Shown here piece by piece: positions 17,300 through 29,546 of a stretch of 64,000 nt of DNA (within the stretch, counting starts at the first letter, position 1; every line of letters starts with the position of its first letter). Made by a program: the position numbers and the translations under genes. Source of the stretch: Whitmania pigra (lineage: Eukaryota; Annelida; Clitellata; Hirudinida; Haemopidae); the NCBI GenBank assembly GCA_021613335.1, contig JAJTWR010000159.1, positions 2,266,001 through 2,330,000 on the forward strand, in the 5' to 3' direction. The notes beneath the pieces were generated by a model. It searched no databases. It worked only from the letters and a program-made list of their open reading frames with translations, and had not been told where the DNA came from.

Positions 17300-18300
17300 A
17301 ATTTAAAGACAAAAATTAAAATTAAAATTAAGAAATTTTCATCTCAGCTCTCTAAAAATGATTCTACCCCTCCTCATATAAAAAAAACTCTGGACTTAGG
17401 AGAGGTTGAGGGGGCATTTCCCTTTCTTCCCTTTCAGCATCAAGGTAACCATAAAAATTTCATGAGTAATCTTCACTTCACTTTTAAACTCTAGTGTTCA
17501 TGGGTCTATAAACTTTGCTAAGCACCGGTGCGGTGCATTGGCTGCACCCTCATCTCATGGGGCCTGGTTCCGGGCATTTCGCCCCAGAGATTGAAAAGGT
17601 ACAAGTTGTTGGCTCTTTTCAGGCTTTTTCAGAACGTCCCGGACTATCTCAGTCCGTCTTTCGAAAATAATATCTTCATTCATTGCGACTACGTATACAA
17701 AACTCTTTGGCGAGTCCAACCTGCTCTACAACATACCACCATGCATCCGTTTATGTGTGCCGTCCTTGCATGGTTTTATACCTAACCGGTCATGTTTTTC
17801 TCCGCAGGTTTTGGTAAATCATATGCCTCAATAATATTCAGAGTTTCCAAGGAATTTGTTTTAGACCTGCTTAATATTCTGGACATGGTTGAACTTGAAA
17901 ATATCATGTGAGGGCATGGACTCTAATACCGTGTATACACCAATGATTGTGAGTGTGCAGATACTGCTAGATCTTAAGCTCTTTTGCGAGGATTCCGAGA
18001 TACAGTAAAAACTACCAATACGGACACCTTGATAGAGGGAAAACTGCGTCTAGGGACGTTTTTTCAAAAACGGCTTTTTTTTTAAATTGCAATTTGACTC
18101 TTAATGGCAGTGATAAATTAAGAACCTGCCAAACTTTAATAAAAGCACATCTGAAATGGTTCCAAAACTTGCCTATAGGCACTTTTTTAAATAAAATTTC
18201 TAAAAAAAAGTGAGCGATAAGACATCTTTGGTTTTCTGCTTATGTTAGATTTCAAACTTCCTGTTTAAGTGACTTTTAAGCGACTATTCAAAATTTTCTT
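17300..18300. other. Gene-poor stretch, probably old transposon debris
   Basis: Locally GC-richer (17520-17800) than its surroundings, with an 85-codon plus-strand frame that I cannot assign. At 18003 ACAGTAAAAACTACCAATACGGACACC resembles the terminal style of pogo/Tigger-type elements, but I found no matching second end. No gene is supported. Confidence 0.3.
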
Positions 18301-18319
18301 CCGGGACAGTTGTTTTCCT

Positions 18320-18772
18320 CCAATTCCAAATCGAATCACTTATCAACCAGGATGACGTAGTCAAATATCCCACAGAATTTTTGAATTAGCTGGAATTACC
18401 TGGACTACTACCTCACAATTTTAAAAGTAGATTCAGTTATCATCATGTTGCGTAACATTAATCAACCTAGACTATTCAATGGAACGAGACTGGCTGAAAA
18501 AGCTAATGAAAAACGTCATCGAGGCAACGATCATCAATGGAAAATACAAAGGAGAGGATGTTTTGATTCCGCGTATACCGATGATTCCAACTGATTTGCC
18601 TTTCGATTTTAAGCGGTTACAATTTCCCGTGCGTCTGACATTTGCGATGACCACAAATAAATACAAGGCCAGTCGCTGGATTACGGAATTAACGTGGACA
18701 ATTATATGTCGCATGTTCGCGTGTCGGAATCTTTGTATATTTACTCACCGCAAAACAAAAACAGTTTATTAG
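18320..18772 (+). pseudogene. Helitron RepHel helicase, C-terminal fragment, frameshifted
   Basis: Fragments of the Pif1-like helicase end of Helitron transposases, in the right order but in several frames: NQDDVVKYPTEFLN, LRNINQPRLFNGTRLA, NVIEATIINGKYKGEDVL, IPRIPMIPTDLPFDFKRLQF, PVRLTFAMTTNK, then after a shift GQSLDYGINVDNYM and VSESLYIYSPQNK. The family pattern is NGTRL, a TGxxxG stretch, LIPRIPLxPSD, LPFxFKRxQFPVRLAFAMTINK and GQS. At least two frame changes and several stops make it non-functional. No Helitron terminus (CTRR with a hairpin) was found. Confidence 0.85.
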
Positions 18773-19158
18773 AAAGCTATACATTGATTAACTGTATCTT
18801 GCATGTAAATAAAAGACATTTAAATCATTGGAATTGAATTTTCATTCAATAACCAAATAAAATTCAAACCATATAAAATGTAGCCAGTATTACTGATCTC
18901 AATGAATCGAAGTTAGGGAGTTGATTAGGATTGATAAAATTGCTAATCAAAAGTTACAAGACACAAAAAAAGTAAAATCAGTCATGCCGTATTTAGAAGG
19001 TGATACAAAGTTCACCGTGTTTTCTAGTTATTAATAAATTATATTCACATATTTGTTTTACAGTATTTTATAATAATGTTACACAAATTCGATTACAGTT
19101 CTCACCAATCAACGAAGCCTTAGCGACGAAGTTTAATTGTATTGGTTATGTGAGCGTC

Positions 19159-20471
19159 ATGGCTAGCATCGAGCTCGACGAAGCTGAGGACAAGCGAGAA
19201 AATTTGTATACAGTCTTTGAAGAAAAAGGCGCTCTTCTGGGAAGAGTTAGATGCTTGAATATGCAGTAGATTAATATTGAGACGTAACTTTAAAAAATAT
19301 TTTAATTCAGAAAGGGATTTTGCAACGAATAGCTATAATTTCCCAAATAGCAAATAAAGCTCAAGATGGCACAGCAATAGGAGGTACTTGAAAACGTAAA
19401 ATATTGCAAGAAAGTTTACTGAATTATTTACTGGAAACTTCTAGAAATAACAAAAATTACTTAAATATTTTAATAGAACAATATGAACAATTTCTTAAGA
19501 ATACCTCTGAGCTTTTGCAAGTAGAACCTGCCAGTGGCTTTTTGATGATTCACAGAAGACATGCTGTTCACATAGTTGAAGTTTGTGAATGTTAAAAACG
19601 TTATGCGTTTTTATACTGATAAATTAACTTCTACATTTGTGATAGGCACCTATGCCATTGATAACCCTCTATTTGAGGGAAGTTTATGATGACTCAGTTA
19701 GAGAAAACCGAAATTTTGACATCTCCAAAGTGCTCATGACGAACCACGATATATCCTTTTTAAATAAACATAATTAGTAAAAAATCATTTATTTTTATTA
19801 TTTGCCTTAGCATGTTTTGACACATCGCCATTCCACATTACCCATATTTTTTTTGGCAACTTCTAGAAATTGAAGGAGTGGACTCTGATAATTTTCAACC
19901 AGGTGACAAAGATGAGAAAATTGTAATTGACCTAATTAAACAGCTCCTTGACATAGGAATTTACATTCTCAAAACTCCAAGGCATTTTTTCCCAGCTGTA
20001 TTTGATAACTTATTCACAAACAATTCTGAGCTACTTCCTTCACAGGGTAAGACTTTCTCGATTGAGAATTAAAGATGACCAAAACTAAAATAATTTCTCA
20101 AAACAGGAGTTATCAACTATCTCTTGAAAGGTGAAGTGGACTGCCTTTCAACTGTGCAAGACATGCTTCTGCAATATGACACACCCTTCGACACTACAAT
20201 ACAATCAGGTAATTCTCAAACAAGTAATCAGGCTCCATTCTAACACCAATATTACATTTCAGATTATGTTTGGCCCATACCAACCACCTCACATCCATAC
20301 AGCACCATATTCTGAGAAATTCAAAGAGTTTACAAATTTAAGCAGATATTTAAACTTACTCACGATTTTGTAATCGCCTCCGCACCAGAAATTACTGAAA
20401 TATTAATATCACCAAAATGCTCGGTTGTCACGTCATACAGGCTCTTACTGAACAATAAATTTTAGCTATTT
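19159..20471 (+). CDS. Unrecognised multi-exon gene (partial model)
   Basis: A chain of exon-like frames bounded by plausible splice sites: 19159-19242 (MASIELDEAEDKRENLYTVF), about 19312-19380 (KGILQRIAIISQIANKA), about 19407-19581 (ESLLNYLLETSRNNKNYLNI; SGFLMIHRRHAVHIVE), about 19645-19760 (MPLITLYLREVYDDSVRENR), about 19868-20044 (DLIKQLLDIGIYILKTPRHF), about 20107-20207 (INYLLKGEVDCLSTVQDMLL) and 20263-20471 (DYVWPIPTTSHPYS, then APEITEILISPKCSVVTSYR). The residues look like a soluble helical protein. I do not recognise the family. An in-frame TGA within the last piece (after STIF, near 20310) means either an unseen intron or a broken gene. The end is set at the stop after LLLNNKF. Direction and exon order are consistent across seven pieces, which is the main support. 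Confidence 0.5.
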
Positions 20472-20690
20472 GTGAACCCATAAATGGCCAACCTTATAAG
20501 AATTGATATATTTTATACCATAAGTTAAAAATCTATGTATCACCATCTACATAGCCAACATGACTTGCTTTTTGTATCATGAAGACACAGCCCCTGCATA
20601 TCAAGCACCACAACCAGGCAACCAAGTAACTTGACAGATTATGCATTTAATGGCTGTTTATTTGAATGCCAGTCACTGACAACCATTAGT

Positions 20691-21386
20691 TCAATCTTCT
20701 TCTTCAGCTGCCTCGCCTCCATCGGCTTTCCTCATATTCTTCCTCTTGACACGTCCTGCCCTGCCACCTCCATATGGAGATTTAAGTGAGAAGTCAATGT
20801 GCTTCTGTGAATCCAAACGCACAATAAATGATGGGATGTTGACAACTTGCTTCCTCACTCTAAAAATAAATGTTGAAATATGTAAAAGGTATCACTCTAA
20901 GACTAAAAATATAAACAAACCTAATGTGTCTCTGTCTGATAAGCACACGAGCATGGTGAATGCTCTTGGCAAGACCCAACTTGAAAACCTGGGTTTGAAG
21001 ACGACGCTCCAAGAAATTCTCAAGTTTCAGACCAAGGACGTAATCGAGCTTCATCTTAGCAGTTTCAAGTACTCCAATCCTGACCAGTCTTCTCAACAAA
21101 GCATTACCTAAAAATCCATTAACCTATCATTACATACTTATTAGACCAGAAATGTTCTATTTCATCTACCTTCAAAGAGACGTCTCGGGTCTTTCTCGTC
21201 GAGAGTAAGAAGTTCCCTGGCAGCAGTACGAATCTTGGTCAGCGTGTATTTGACCCTCCAGACCTCCCTCTTGTTCCTCAAACCGAACTCACCAATGAGT
21301 TTCAGTTCTTGGTCCAAACGTTCCTTTTCATAAGGGCGACGTGGAGTCGTGTAAGTTTTACTTTGCACTAATTTAACCCTCGGCAT
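20691..21386 (-). CDS. RpS9: 40S ribosomal protein S9 (uS4)
   Basis: Small-subunit ribosomal protein of the uS4 family, an early-binding rRNA protein important for decoding fidelity. Three exons, 21170-21386, 20921-21107 and 20691-20859, join in phase to 190 residues (human 194). The N-terminus [20 protein letters not shown] leads into the conserved blocks [20 protein letters not shown] and [20 protein letters not shown]. The S4 RNA-binding domain follows ([20 protein letters not shown], then [17 protein letters not shown]). The tail holds [26 protein letters not shown] and an acidic end. Every exon boundary is GT-AG. Nothing is missing, so it is probably the functional copy rather than a processed pseudogene, since it has introns. 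The start is the ATG at 21386, preceded by a pyrimidine-rich tract. Confidence 0.98.
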
Positions 21387-21816
21387 CCTTCACACTGGAA
21401 TTTATCAATAAAAAATCAGGTTTTTTACAAATCCGCATTGAAAACGTTACGTTACTCCAGTCGCGTCAAATATCTAGCGTTCAAAAGGAAATAACGAAAT
21501 GCTAACGTCTCGGCGTGTCGACAATATACGAAAGAACACCAACCTCGACGGAACGGAAAAGAAAGAGCAAAGATTGTTTTTGTTGGACGAAGATGTAGAT
21601 TTATGTAACCTATAATTTTTTTTTAAATATTTTCAAGCAAAAAATTATATTTGATAATTTAACAATAATATTTGTTTACAAATTTAATAAATTTAATATT
21701 TAATTAGTTTCATATGCTTAACTTGCCCTGATTTTTTTTAAAAGCTGTAAATTGTGAAAGTAATTTATTACAATATTTAAAAAAACCAAACAAAACATTT
21801 AAAATCTTAATAATAT

Positions 21817-23604
21817 TCAGCCCACAAGCTTAAATATACATTGACGCACCACTGACAAATCAAAACCCGAAGAAAACTCGTTTTTGAAAGTTCTAAAATA
21901 AATTAATGTTGTTAGGGTACATACAATTAGTAATGGAACACCCGCTTTTAACATATCAGATCTTCTGATGTTATTAGTCATGTAAAATACTACCAAATTC
22001 GATCGACAGGAAAATGGGGTAATGAACGAATGACGTGTGCCATATAACGATACCAATAAGAGTTCTGCAACATTAATATTTTGAAACCTTGCTACATGAA
22101 TTGATATAGGAACCATCATATAACTTACTACTAAGCTAAAATTAAATATATTTAGGAAAAGGCCAATGAAGTATAAATAAAAAACAGCGGTTTCATCACT
22201 TTCTGTTCCTAATATGTGAGCTAATCCTATGCTCACACGATGGTATATTTTGGTATGTTGATAGCTGTAAAATAAATTAATCGACGTTCCGACGCATAAC
22301 ATGGCCGTCCAAGGGATATACTTACATACCAATTCCCAATCAGAAATTGGAATTGGAACAGTTGATGACATAGAATAAGCATCAGTCGTGGAAGCGTCCT
22401 TTGCATATATATAGGACATCTTTTTACTTGGTACTATGAAGAGTAAAATTGCAGCAAGACTGACAATTAGCGAAAAATGGATATGCTTTTGTTCACCTTC
22501 TTTATATAAATGAAGGATATCAATCACAATCCAATCACTCCAGCCCTTAAAATAAAACGATTTTCTTGTAATTGCTGCCACAATAACAAGAATCATAACG
22601 CCTGTCATGAATGCATCTGTCAGACTAAGATGTCCCATTTCTTTTTTGATTTCTTCCAAATGCTTTTTGAATAAGTGGAAGCCTTTTTCAGAGAGGTTCC
22701 GCTCCTTTCTCGTGAAGAGGTTTTGCATAGTTTCGATATTTGAATAAAAGCTAAATTTAGTGAAGTTGACTCCCAAAAATACTAGTAACATTACAATCCA
22801 GAGATTAAATAAGTTGATTATAGCTATCGGGATTGACATTATATACCACAGTTCGGTGTCAAAAGTGCCACTTCGAACGAGCACTCGATAGATGATTTCT
22901 CCGCTCTCGCTAGTAACTAGTGACGTGGTTGACCCAATGATCGACGAATAGCTAACTGCTAACTTGAAAGCTTTGTCGAACTGACGCATCCTTATCATCT
23001 TCTTCTGCGCCGATGACCCAAAATAAAATTTGCTGTCGATGGAAGTCAGGATTTCCATTCCAGACTCAATGAATGGCAGCATAAAAAAGACGACAAAGTA
23101 AGCAGGAAATATGGTCGACAAAGCAGCCGATATGATGATGCACATGAGTAGATGGTTGTGAGGAAAGAAAGGAAACCTGATAAAGAACTTCACCATCAAT
23201 TTTCTTGTTACGAGGCTGGTCTTGAATGGAAAGTAAAAAATTGATGCAGCAAGTATGCCCAAAGATTCTTCTAATAAAAACCCTTTTATTGGGCTGTCCT
23301 CGGGAACTAACCGCAGAAACTCCAGGCTTATAGGAGTTACTAAGCAAATGACGTGGAGCGGCAAGCTTGCAAACGTCCATCCGATAGTAACAAAAAAATA
23401 AATCACTCCGTAAGACATTGTGTGTTCAAGAAACAGAAGTGAGATTATAAAACATATTAAGCTAAGAAGAATACCCCTAAACGCCAAGAAATCCAACCAC
23501 AAGCTTCTTGCACAGTGTGCTGCACGGGATAACGTGCTACCGCTTTCTGATTTAATAGTTTGATCTTCTTCCATAATTCTTTCCTCAAAAGTCACCATCT
23601 TCAA
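21817..23604 (-). CDS. SLC13 family (DASS) anion/carboxylate transporter-like, intronless
   Basis: A 595-residue integral membrane protein in one uninterrupted frame. It has a hydrophilic N-terminus (about 1-35), then about a dozen hydrophobic segments, as in sodium-coupled di/tricarboxylate and sulfate carriers. Family landmarks are present but altered. The first re-entrant signature, usually ASIGGTATLTGTGPN, appears as SYSSIIGSTTSLVTSESGE (about residues 217-235). The second, usually PVATPPNAIVF, appears as TPFSCRSNLVVFYMTN (about 527-542), followed by the typical RRSDMLKAGVPLLI. A conserved SLC13-style pattern FxxxFMLPFIESGMEIL lies near residue 170. The two Asn-Thr type sodium/substrate motifs are thus degenerate, so transport activity or ion choice may differ. 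Absence of introns among intron-rich neighbours suggests a retrocopy origin with a retained open frame. It could also be a pseudogene too young to have stops, but 595 codons without disruption argue against that. Confidence 0.8.
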   Translation of the reverse strand: MKMVTFEERIMEEDQTIKSESGSTLSRAAHCARSLWLDFLAFRGILLSLICFIISLLFLEHTMSYGVIYFFVTIGWTFASLPLHVICLVTPISLEFLRLVPEDSPIKGFLLEESLGILAASIFYFPFKTSLVTRKLMVKFFIRFPFFPHNHLLMCIIISAALSTIFPAYFVVFFMLPFIESGMEILTSIDSKFYFGSSAQKKMIRMRQFDKAFKLAVSYSSIIGSTTSLVTSESGEIIYRVLVRSGTFDTELWYIMSIPIAIINLFNLWIVMLLVFLGVNFTKFSFYSNIETMQNLFTRKERNLSEKGFHLFKKHLEEIKKEMGHLSLTDAFMTGVMILVIVAAITRKSFYFKGWSDWIVIDILHLYKEGEQKHIHFSLIVSLAAILLFIVPSKKMSYIYAKDASTTDAYSMSSTVPIPISDWELVCKYIPWTAMLCVGTSINLFYSYQHTKIYHRVSIGLAHILGTESDETAVFYLYFIGLFLNIFNFSLVVSYMMVPISIHVARFQNINVAELLLVSLYGTRHSFITPFSCRSNLVVFYMTNNIRRSDMLKAGVPLLIVCTLTTLIYFRTFKNEFSSGFDLSVVRQCIFKLVG

Positions 23605-23619
23605 TGTTAAAACTTATCG

Positions 23620-25600
23620 AAATATATGCCAAATAACGACAACTACCAAATATTCGAATTTTAGAAAGAATGGTGACGTAAGTAGCAAAGCATCACCGCT
23701 TTGTTTTTTTAAATTTTATTTTTGTTGCTAAACTCTCGCAGCCCCTAGCAATTGTTAAAATAGAATAATTGTAATATCATTACAAACTTTAATAAGTTTT
23801 TAGCATTCAACAATTAACTAACGGATTGAAATAAATTAATAAGATACCATGTTATAAAAAGTTGACTAAATAAATTGAAGTTATTTTGTGTCTTTGTGTA
23901 TTTACTTGTTATTAACATATAATGATTACTTATTTAATGGTTTTATTTCTCAACATACGATGCCACTTGTCATGTGAAAAAGAGGACAATATTATTCCGA
24001 CGCACTTAATGGAACTCTTCCTGAGCTTGAAAACAAATTAGAAAAAAAATTGAAGATGTCAGACAAGTACGTATCAGACTGAAAATCTCAGACAAGAAAG
24101 TTTAAACCCGGAAATACTTAGTATGGATCGGGTTAAGCCAATTTGAGTTATTTAATATTTAAAATTAAATGTCCACGCGGGTTTTTAATGTAAAAATCAA
24201 AATTTAAAATTAGCAGAACAATTTTATAAAAAACTGATTACTTATTTAAAATTGCCTTTAAACAACCTTTTACAATATGTACTATTACAATTTATAATAA
24301 GTTTATGATTAATTTTAAAAATTTAGGTGACAAATAGCAAAAATAGCATAAAAATCTATTAAAATTCATCCGATAGTGATTAAAATTATTTAAAACACTG
24401 TATATTAATTATATATGCAAATATATATAATATTTGCCGCAATTAAAATAATTTTAAATTTTGTTTCAATCCTCACCCATTAATAAAAATGAAACTTTCG
24501 AGAAGTTAGTCGGGTGTATGCCAAGATAGATTATAAATTTGAACTCCGCAAAAATATTACCTCTTAGAATATATACTAATTAAAGTCTTAATCCAACCAC
24601 GCGCTGAAAAAGAATGGATGATTGTTATTTAATTAGATAAAAATGATGATAATAAATAAGTCGGCGCCCTCAATCTAGATAATTTGAATGCAAACATTTT
24701 TTAATTGATGAAGTTTTTGCATTAAGCAGTGAATTCAACTAAACTTGGAACATAACTTGTTAATCGGGAAATATTTCTCTCAGTGATATAAGCATTGCGA
24801 GTGTAGCAAAACACATAAGATGGGCTGATAAGGTTGTTGTAGTGCGCTGCCCTTGAAGCAACTGATTACTCATCCATCTGACTCTAAACATCTGACTGCA
24901 TCTTTCAGGTGTGTCCATGCAGTTGAATGCTTATTCTCGGGAAATTTAAAAACTCATTTATAAAGCAACATATTTGGATTTAAACGACTATTTTCAAGAA
25001 AGACGACACGCGTAATCTGGTAAATAGTTTTGAATTGATTAATGCTAATAAATTACAAAAATATCCATAAACACATTTCTACTTCTGCGTCTCATTAAAA
25101 TATTGCTACTTAATCTTAAAATTAGTGTACTGCTAGTGATTCCTAATTTTATTAACAATGTTGATTGATCCGACCATAAAATAAATAACATACAACGAAT
25201 CTTTTTATGAACTTGACAATTCAATTTACATAAAATCCCTTTTAGGATGTGGTCTTGATTCAAGCCAAGACCTTCGACTTTAAATAGCAAAAAATTATGT
25301 TTCCGTTTCCCAATTAAAAGGAGGCCTTCCAATTATGTTTGCAACATTTGTCTCAGTGTTTTTTGTTAAATGAAAGCTCGCCTGCATGCATTTATCTTGT
25401 TTTTGCTGACGAATTTGATATTTCGTACATATTCCAAGCACTTTTATGCACAGCAAGACGCACAAACTTGCTTCTTATGAAGACTAGCATGCAGCAAGAC
25501 CATTCAATTTCTAGGAGCCGAATTTAAAAAAGCTTTTAATTTTGTTGAGTGGTTTCTCCATCTAAACTGAGGAAAATTTAAAAATCGTAACAGTTTAGAT
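23620..25600. other. AT-rich intergenic region, no gene seen
   Basis: About 2 kb between the divergently arranged SLC13-like gene and the Ser-rich gene. Only short chance frames (up to 95 codons, minus, 25045-25332). It should contain both promoters, but I cannot identify elements. An FHA-coding exon expected upstream of a CEP170-type gene was looked for and not seen. Confidence 0.5.
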
Positions 25601-25614
25601 TCAACAACATAAAG

Positions 25615-28600
25615 ATGGATGAACCGAGCAAAGAATTCTCAAATCCTGAAGTTTCAGCTAGTAGTCTCAGATGCTCTTCTCACAACTACCAACTGCCGAC
25701 AGACATTTCATGCTGTTGGGTACCGCCGGATAATATGCATTTGATTCCACATTTCCAGAGCCTATGTTTGCCTCAGTTGGACAGACTCAATTCCCCCGAA
25801 GCACACGGATGTCCTACCCCTAAAGACCCTCGCCAACTAGCTCCTGTCATTGGCTGTCCCCTTGATTTTTTCGCACAGAAGCAGAAATGCTGCACGTGTC
25901 CTCAACACATAAAACAGTTGGATGTTACGGAGTCAAAAAGTCAAGCATTGCCTCTGAGAGGATCTCATTTCGTTTCTACGTCTTCAAACTGTTGCATTTT
26001 TCTCCCAACCTGCAGAGACATAGGTGCAGAGACAAAATCGCCTGCTTGTCAGAATGTTCTCAATGCACATTCCAGATACATTGATAATTTGATATCCAGT
26101 AAGTCGAGCAATGGAGAGGACCCGAAAATAAGTGCAGACGATGAAGGCCATTTTAAAACAAACTGTGAAGGACGGGACAAACCTGGAATCACAAGAACTC
26201 GAGGTAAGTTTTACAATTTGAAGAATTTAAGTGTTTACAATTTATTTGAAAATGATTCTTATTTACTCTTGAAGGAAAACGACTTCTTTGTCCTAAGAAT
26301 GCCACACCGTTATATGGAAAGACGCCCTCTTGGTGGGGTGACAATTCTCCCGACAACTCTAATGCACCGCTTTTAGGTATGTGTTTATTTTTGAAAACTT
26401 TAACTCTTTCAACAGAATTACATTTGAATACCAGGTAATTCTAAGGTAAAAGTCAGCACCAGCAAATATTCGACAATTCCGAATGCAAAAGTGTCTTCGA
26501 AATCGAACGATCAACAGGATCCCTCAGATTTCTCGGAAGTCCAGGCCAGCAGTACCGATGGAGAAAAGCGAAGACAATCAACCGCTTTTGTAGTCAGTTT
26601 GGAAAATTCGGAACAAGCAGCACAAATGTCTCTTTCTAGTTCGTTGCCCTCGTTTCAAATCAATGATCATCTTTGCTCATATTTTCCCGTTTCGAGAAAA
26701 ATGAGTCTTCAAAAACGGGAAGCATCAGTGCGCAGAAAGCAGTCACTAGAAGCAACAGACAGGAATTTAGGTTCAGATGCTGCCAGCGAGCACGGAACTT
26801 ACGTTATCGACCTTGACTTAGACGATGACATCAATGAAGACGATTTTGTCCAAATGACATTTTCGCACAAGAAAGCGGAGATAGTGCAGCGGAAATGTTC
26901 GCCTCTGAAGGAGACTGCCTGCCAAGTGAGATTTGTTTGCGCAACTGCAAGTAAAGTTAAAGCTTCAGTTTTCAAATTAGTCTCAAACTTACAGTTTATG
27001 AAAAGCCATAGGTTTACCGCAATTAAGCAAACTCAAGATTTTGAATGTTTTTTCCGCGAAATCTACGATTCATGATCTCACTGCGCAAAATACGTCATTT
27101 ATTTAACTAGAAATATGCTAAGCCATTAAAATTCATATGTTCTCAAACTAATACCAATCCCATGTGAGCCAACACTCAGAGTACACACTATTTGATTTTA
27201 AATGCAAGTTTTTTGGTGGTTGTCATGGAAATCATCGGTAGGTGCCATGTTGGGATTTACAATGAGTTGGTGTACGTAAATCGAACACATTGAACAGGTA
27301 CACGATTCTAACAAAATAAAGATTAAAGAAGACAAAACAAACAGAAATAAGAAGGACACAAAAAATAAGCGTTAGTTTTGAGGTGCTAATAAAGGAGGCT
27401 TTTTAAATTTTCCAATTTATCTTTTATAGAAAATCCAAAAAAAGCCAGTAGGAAAAAAACTTTCGTTGTTTCATCCGAAGATTTGGAGGACCAATTGACA
27501 GTTAAACATCAAGATAAAGCCGATTTTCGAGAAAATTCTGTTGATAAGCTTTCTGTCAATAAATATACGAGCAGCACCACTGATAAAAATGATTTCGCTG
27601 TACCGACCTTGGATAAATCAGCAAAGCTCGGAAGCTCTTTAGATACCAGGCAACTTTCAAAAGAATCTTCATGGAATTTTAGGAATTCTGATAATATTTT
27701 GGAAAATATGGAATACACCACATCAATCATGAAATTAGATTCACCGAAGATTTTAAGCAAACCAACATTTGAAAACAAAATAAAAGATGACAGTTGCCAC
27801 AACAATAGAATGGAGAGTGAAGAGTATTCAAGCTCTATTTCACCAATTTATGACAGCCTTAGTCAGGTAACAGATCTTTTCAAACTCAATAATGTTGACT
27901 CAAATTCTAATCAGATACAAGACTTGGAGGAAAGTGATTTCAATTTGTTGACAACTAGAAGCATGAAAACAGAATTACTTCTCAAACCCACTGAGGAAAT
28001 AAGCCTTCATTTGAAACAATCAAAAAGTTACTCACGCTCGAACAACAAGAAACTTGAGGATTCTAAAGAAGATTTTCCATTTAAGAAGGCAGTGGACAGA
28101 ATGAAAGCAGGTAGTGACGAGAGCTCTTGTGAATCCACAGACTCCATTGAAAAGTTAGGAACCAAGTCTAATGAAATAATGAGGCCTCAAAATATTTTTG
28201 ATTCTACCTGCAAATTTGAAACAAAACATAATGTTCAAAATGATATCAATGACTCTATGAAGAGTTTGAGAGTCGATTCAAAAAGCATTCCAATGGGATT
28301 TGAGGAGAATGATCCAATGAACAGAAAGTATCAAAGCAGCATTGCAACATGCACAGATTCGTCCATAGAAGATTGCCAGTCAAATTTTACAGATTTGAGT
28401 CTTGGGCAGAAAATAGTTAAAAAATGCAGAAGCAATTCATCGGCCTTGACTGGTAAATCTCAGGAATCATTCATTCCGCCCCACAAGAAGCAGACTTATG
28501 CTTCCATTCAAAAATTGATTTCTGATAACAGCCCACCTGCTCCAGACAAACCATCATACAAAACACCAAACAAGCAAAGGAAAATTCCAGAAGCTCAGCC

Positions 28601-29242
28601 AAAAGGATTGAAGCAATGCAGAAGTTCAACCAGGGAAAGAAGTTCAACTGAGTTGTCTGTGAAAGGAAGATCCTTTAGTGGAAAATTACTTGCAAGAGAT
28701 TTGGATTGGCAACCAAAAAGCAGAGCAAAACAGAGACTGGAAAATGCCTGCCAAGTTAAGATGGAAAAGGTTTTGAAATTTATCATCTCAATTAGAAATA
28801 ATAACCTTTCTACATTAAGTAAATCTTTTATTCTTTAATTTGAAAAGGGAAATGATGATATATCAAGCTTGACTGCCATCATGAAATATTCGGCTCAGAT
28901 TCAACTGCTAGCTGGGAATCTACTGGAACTGATAAGGTACATGTTTTATCATCACAATCAAGGATAATAAAACAGAAATAATGTAAACATATCCAGAATC
29001 ACTGATAAGCCTTTTAAAGTTTAAGAAACGAGAAGAAAGAGGTCTGGAGATCCGCTAATCGCCAGACGGTGGACGCCACAGTCTCATCGAGGCTTTCTAC
29101 CATGCTTTCGACCATGAAGGCATCCAATGACCTTCTCTTTGGTAAGGATTCAGCAGGTATTTTCGTAATAAAGGATTTTAAGACAAATCTTATGTTTGTA
29201 GATCTTCATGACTTCCTCATCGCTGAGATGGATCAAATCTGA
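25615..29242 (+). CDS. Ser/Lys-rich protein, tentatively CEP170-like (centrosomal)
   Basis: Seven exons, 25615-26203, 26275-26376, 26435-26950, 27430-28769, 28848-28936, 29026-29141 and 29202-29242, join in phase to 930 residues. The chain is mostly disordered. Residues 1-196 are Cys/Pro/Ser-rich; exon 2 encodes TPLYGKTPSWWGDNSPD; exon 3 ends with an acidic strand-like block (HGTYVIDLDLDDDINEDDF); exon 4 is a 446-codon Ser/Lys/Asp stretch with a basic end (PNKQRKIPEAQPKG, SRAKQRLE). The last exons give helices (SSRLSTMLSTMKASNDLLF) ending LIAEMDQI. The PSWWGD motif and the FVxSxEDLED-type blocks recall CEP170 family proteins (microtubule/centrosome), from memory only. The N-terminal FHA domain of that family is absent from the window, so either the gene starts further upstream or this is a different protein. 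The ATG at 25615 follows an AAAG context. Splice model confidence is high; identity is low. Confidence 0.65.
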
Positions 29243-29546
29243 GTGCTTCGACACTTTGAGTCCTCGGCAACAAATCGAGGAGGCTCGAGACAAAATTTCC
29301 CGAACTGAATGCGAGGTGTGATGCGAACAAATTAAAACCACTCTCGAAAAACTATTTAAGAAGAAATATTTATTGTATCTTTATTTATTGCATGGTATTG
29401 CATGTTTCTAATATGAAAGCAGTGTGTTATGATGACAAATATTTATTTTGGAGTTAAAACAATAGATTAGAAGACAGTTAAATGACAGATCATCCTTTGT
29501 TGTCACCAGCAGCTCTTGAGATTAATTGGTTTTATCTATTAATTTA

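Noticed and set aside
17528..17785. 85-codon plus-strand frame with Trp and Cys
   Set aside because: No motif, no splice context and no neighbour; possibly transposon debris but not supportable as a gene.
18003..18060. Pogo/Tigger-like terminus
   Set aside because: The 5' word is suggestive, but no second terminus or transposase was found within several kilobases.
20691..21386. Ribosomal protein S9 as a processed pseudogene
   Set aside because: It keeps two introns with correct splice sites and a full-length frame, so it is a genuine gene copy.
23066..23380. 104-codon minus-strand frame
   Set aside because: It lies in a different frame inside the SLC13-like gene and is a shadow of it.
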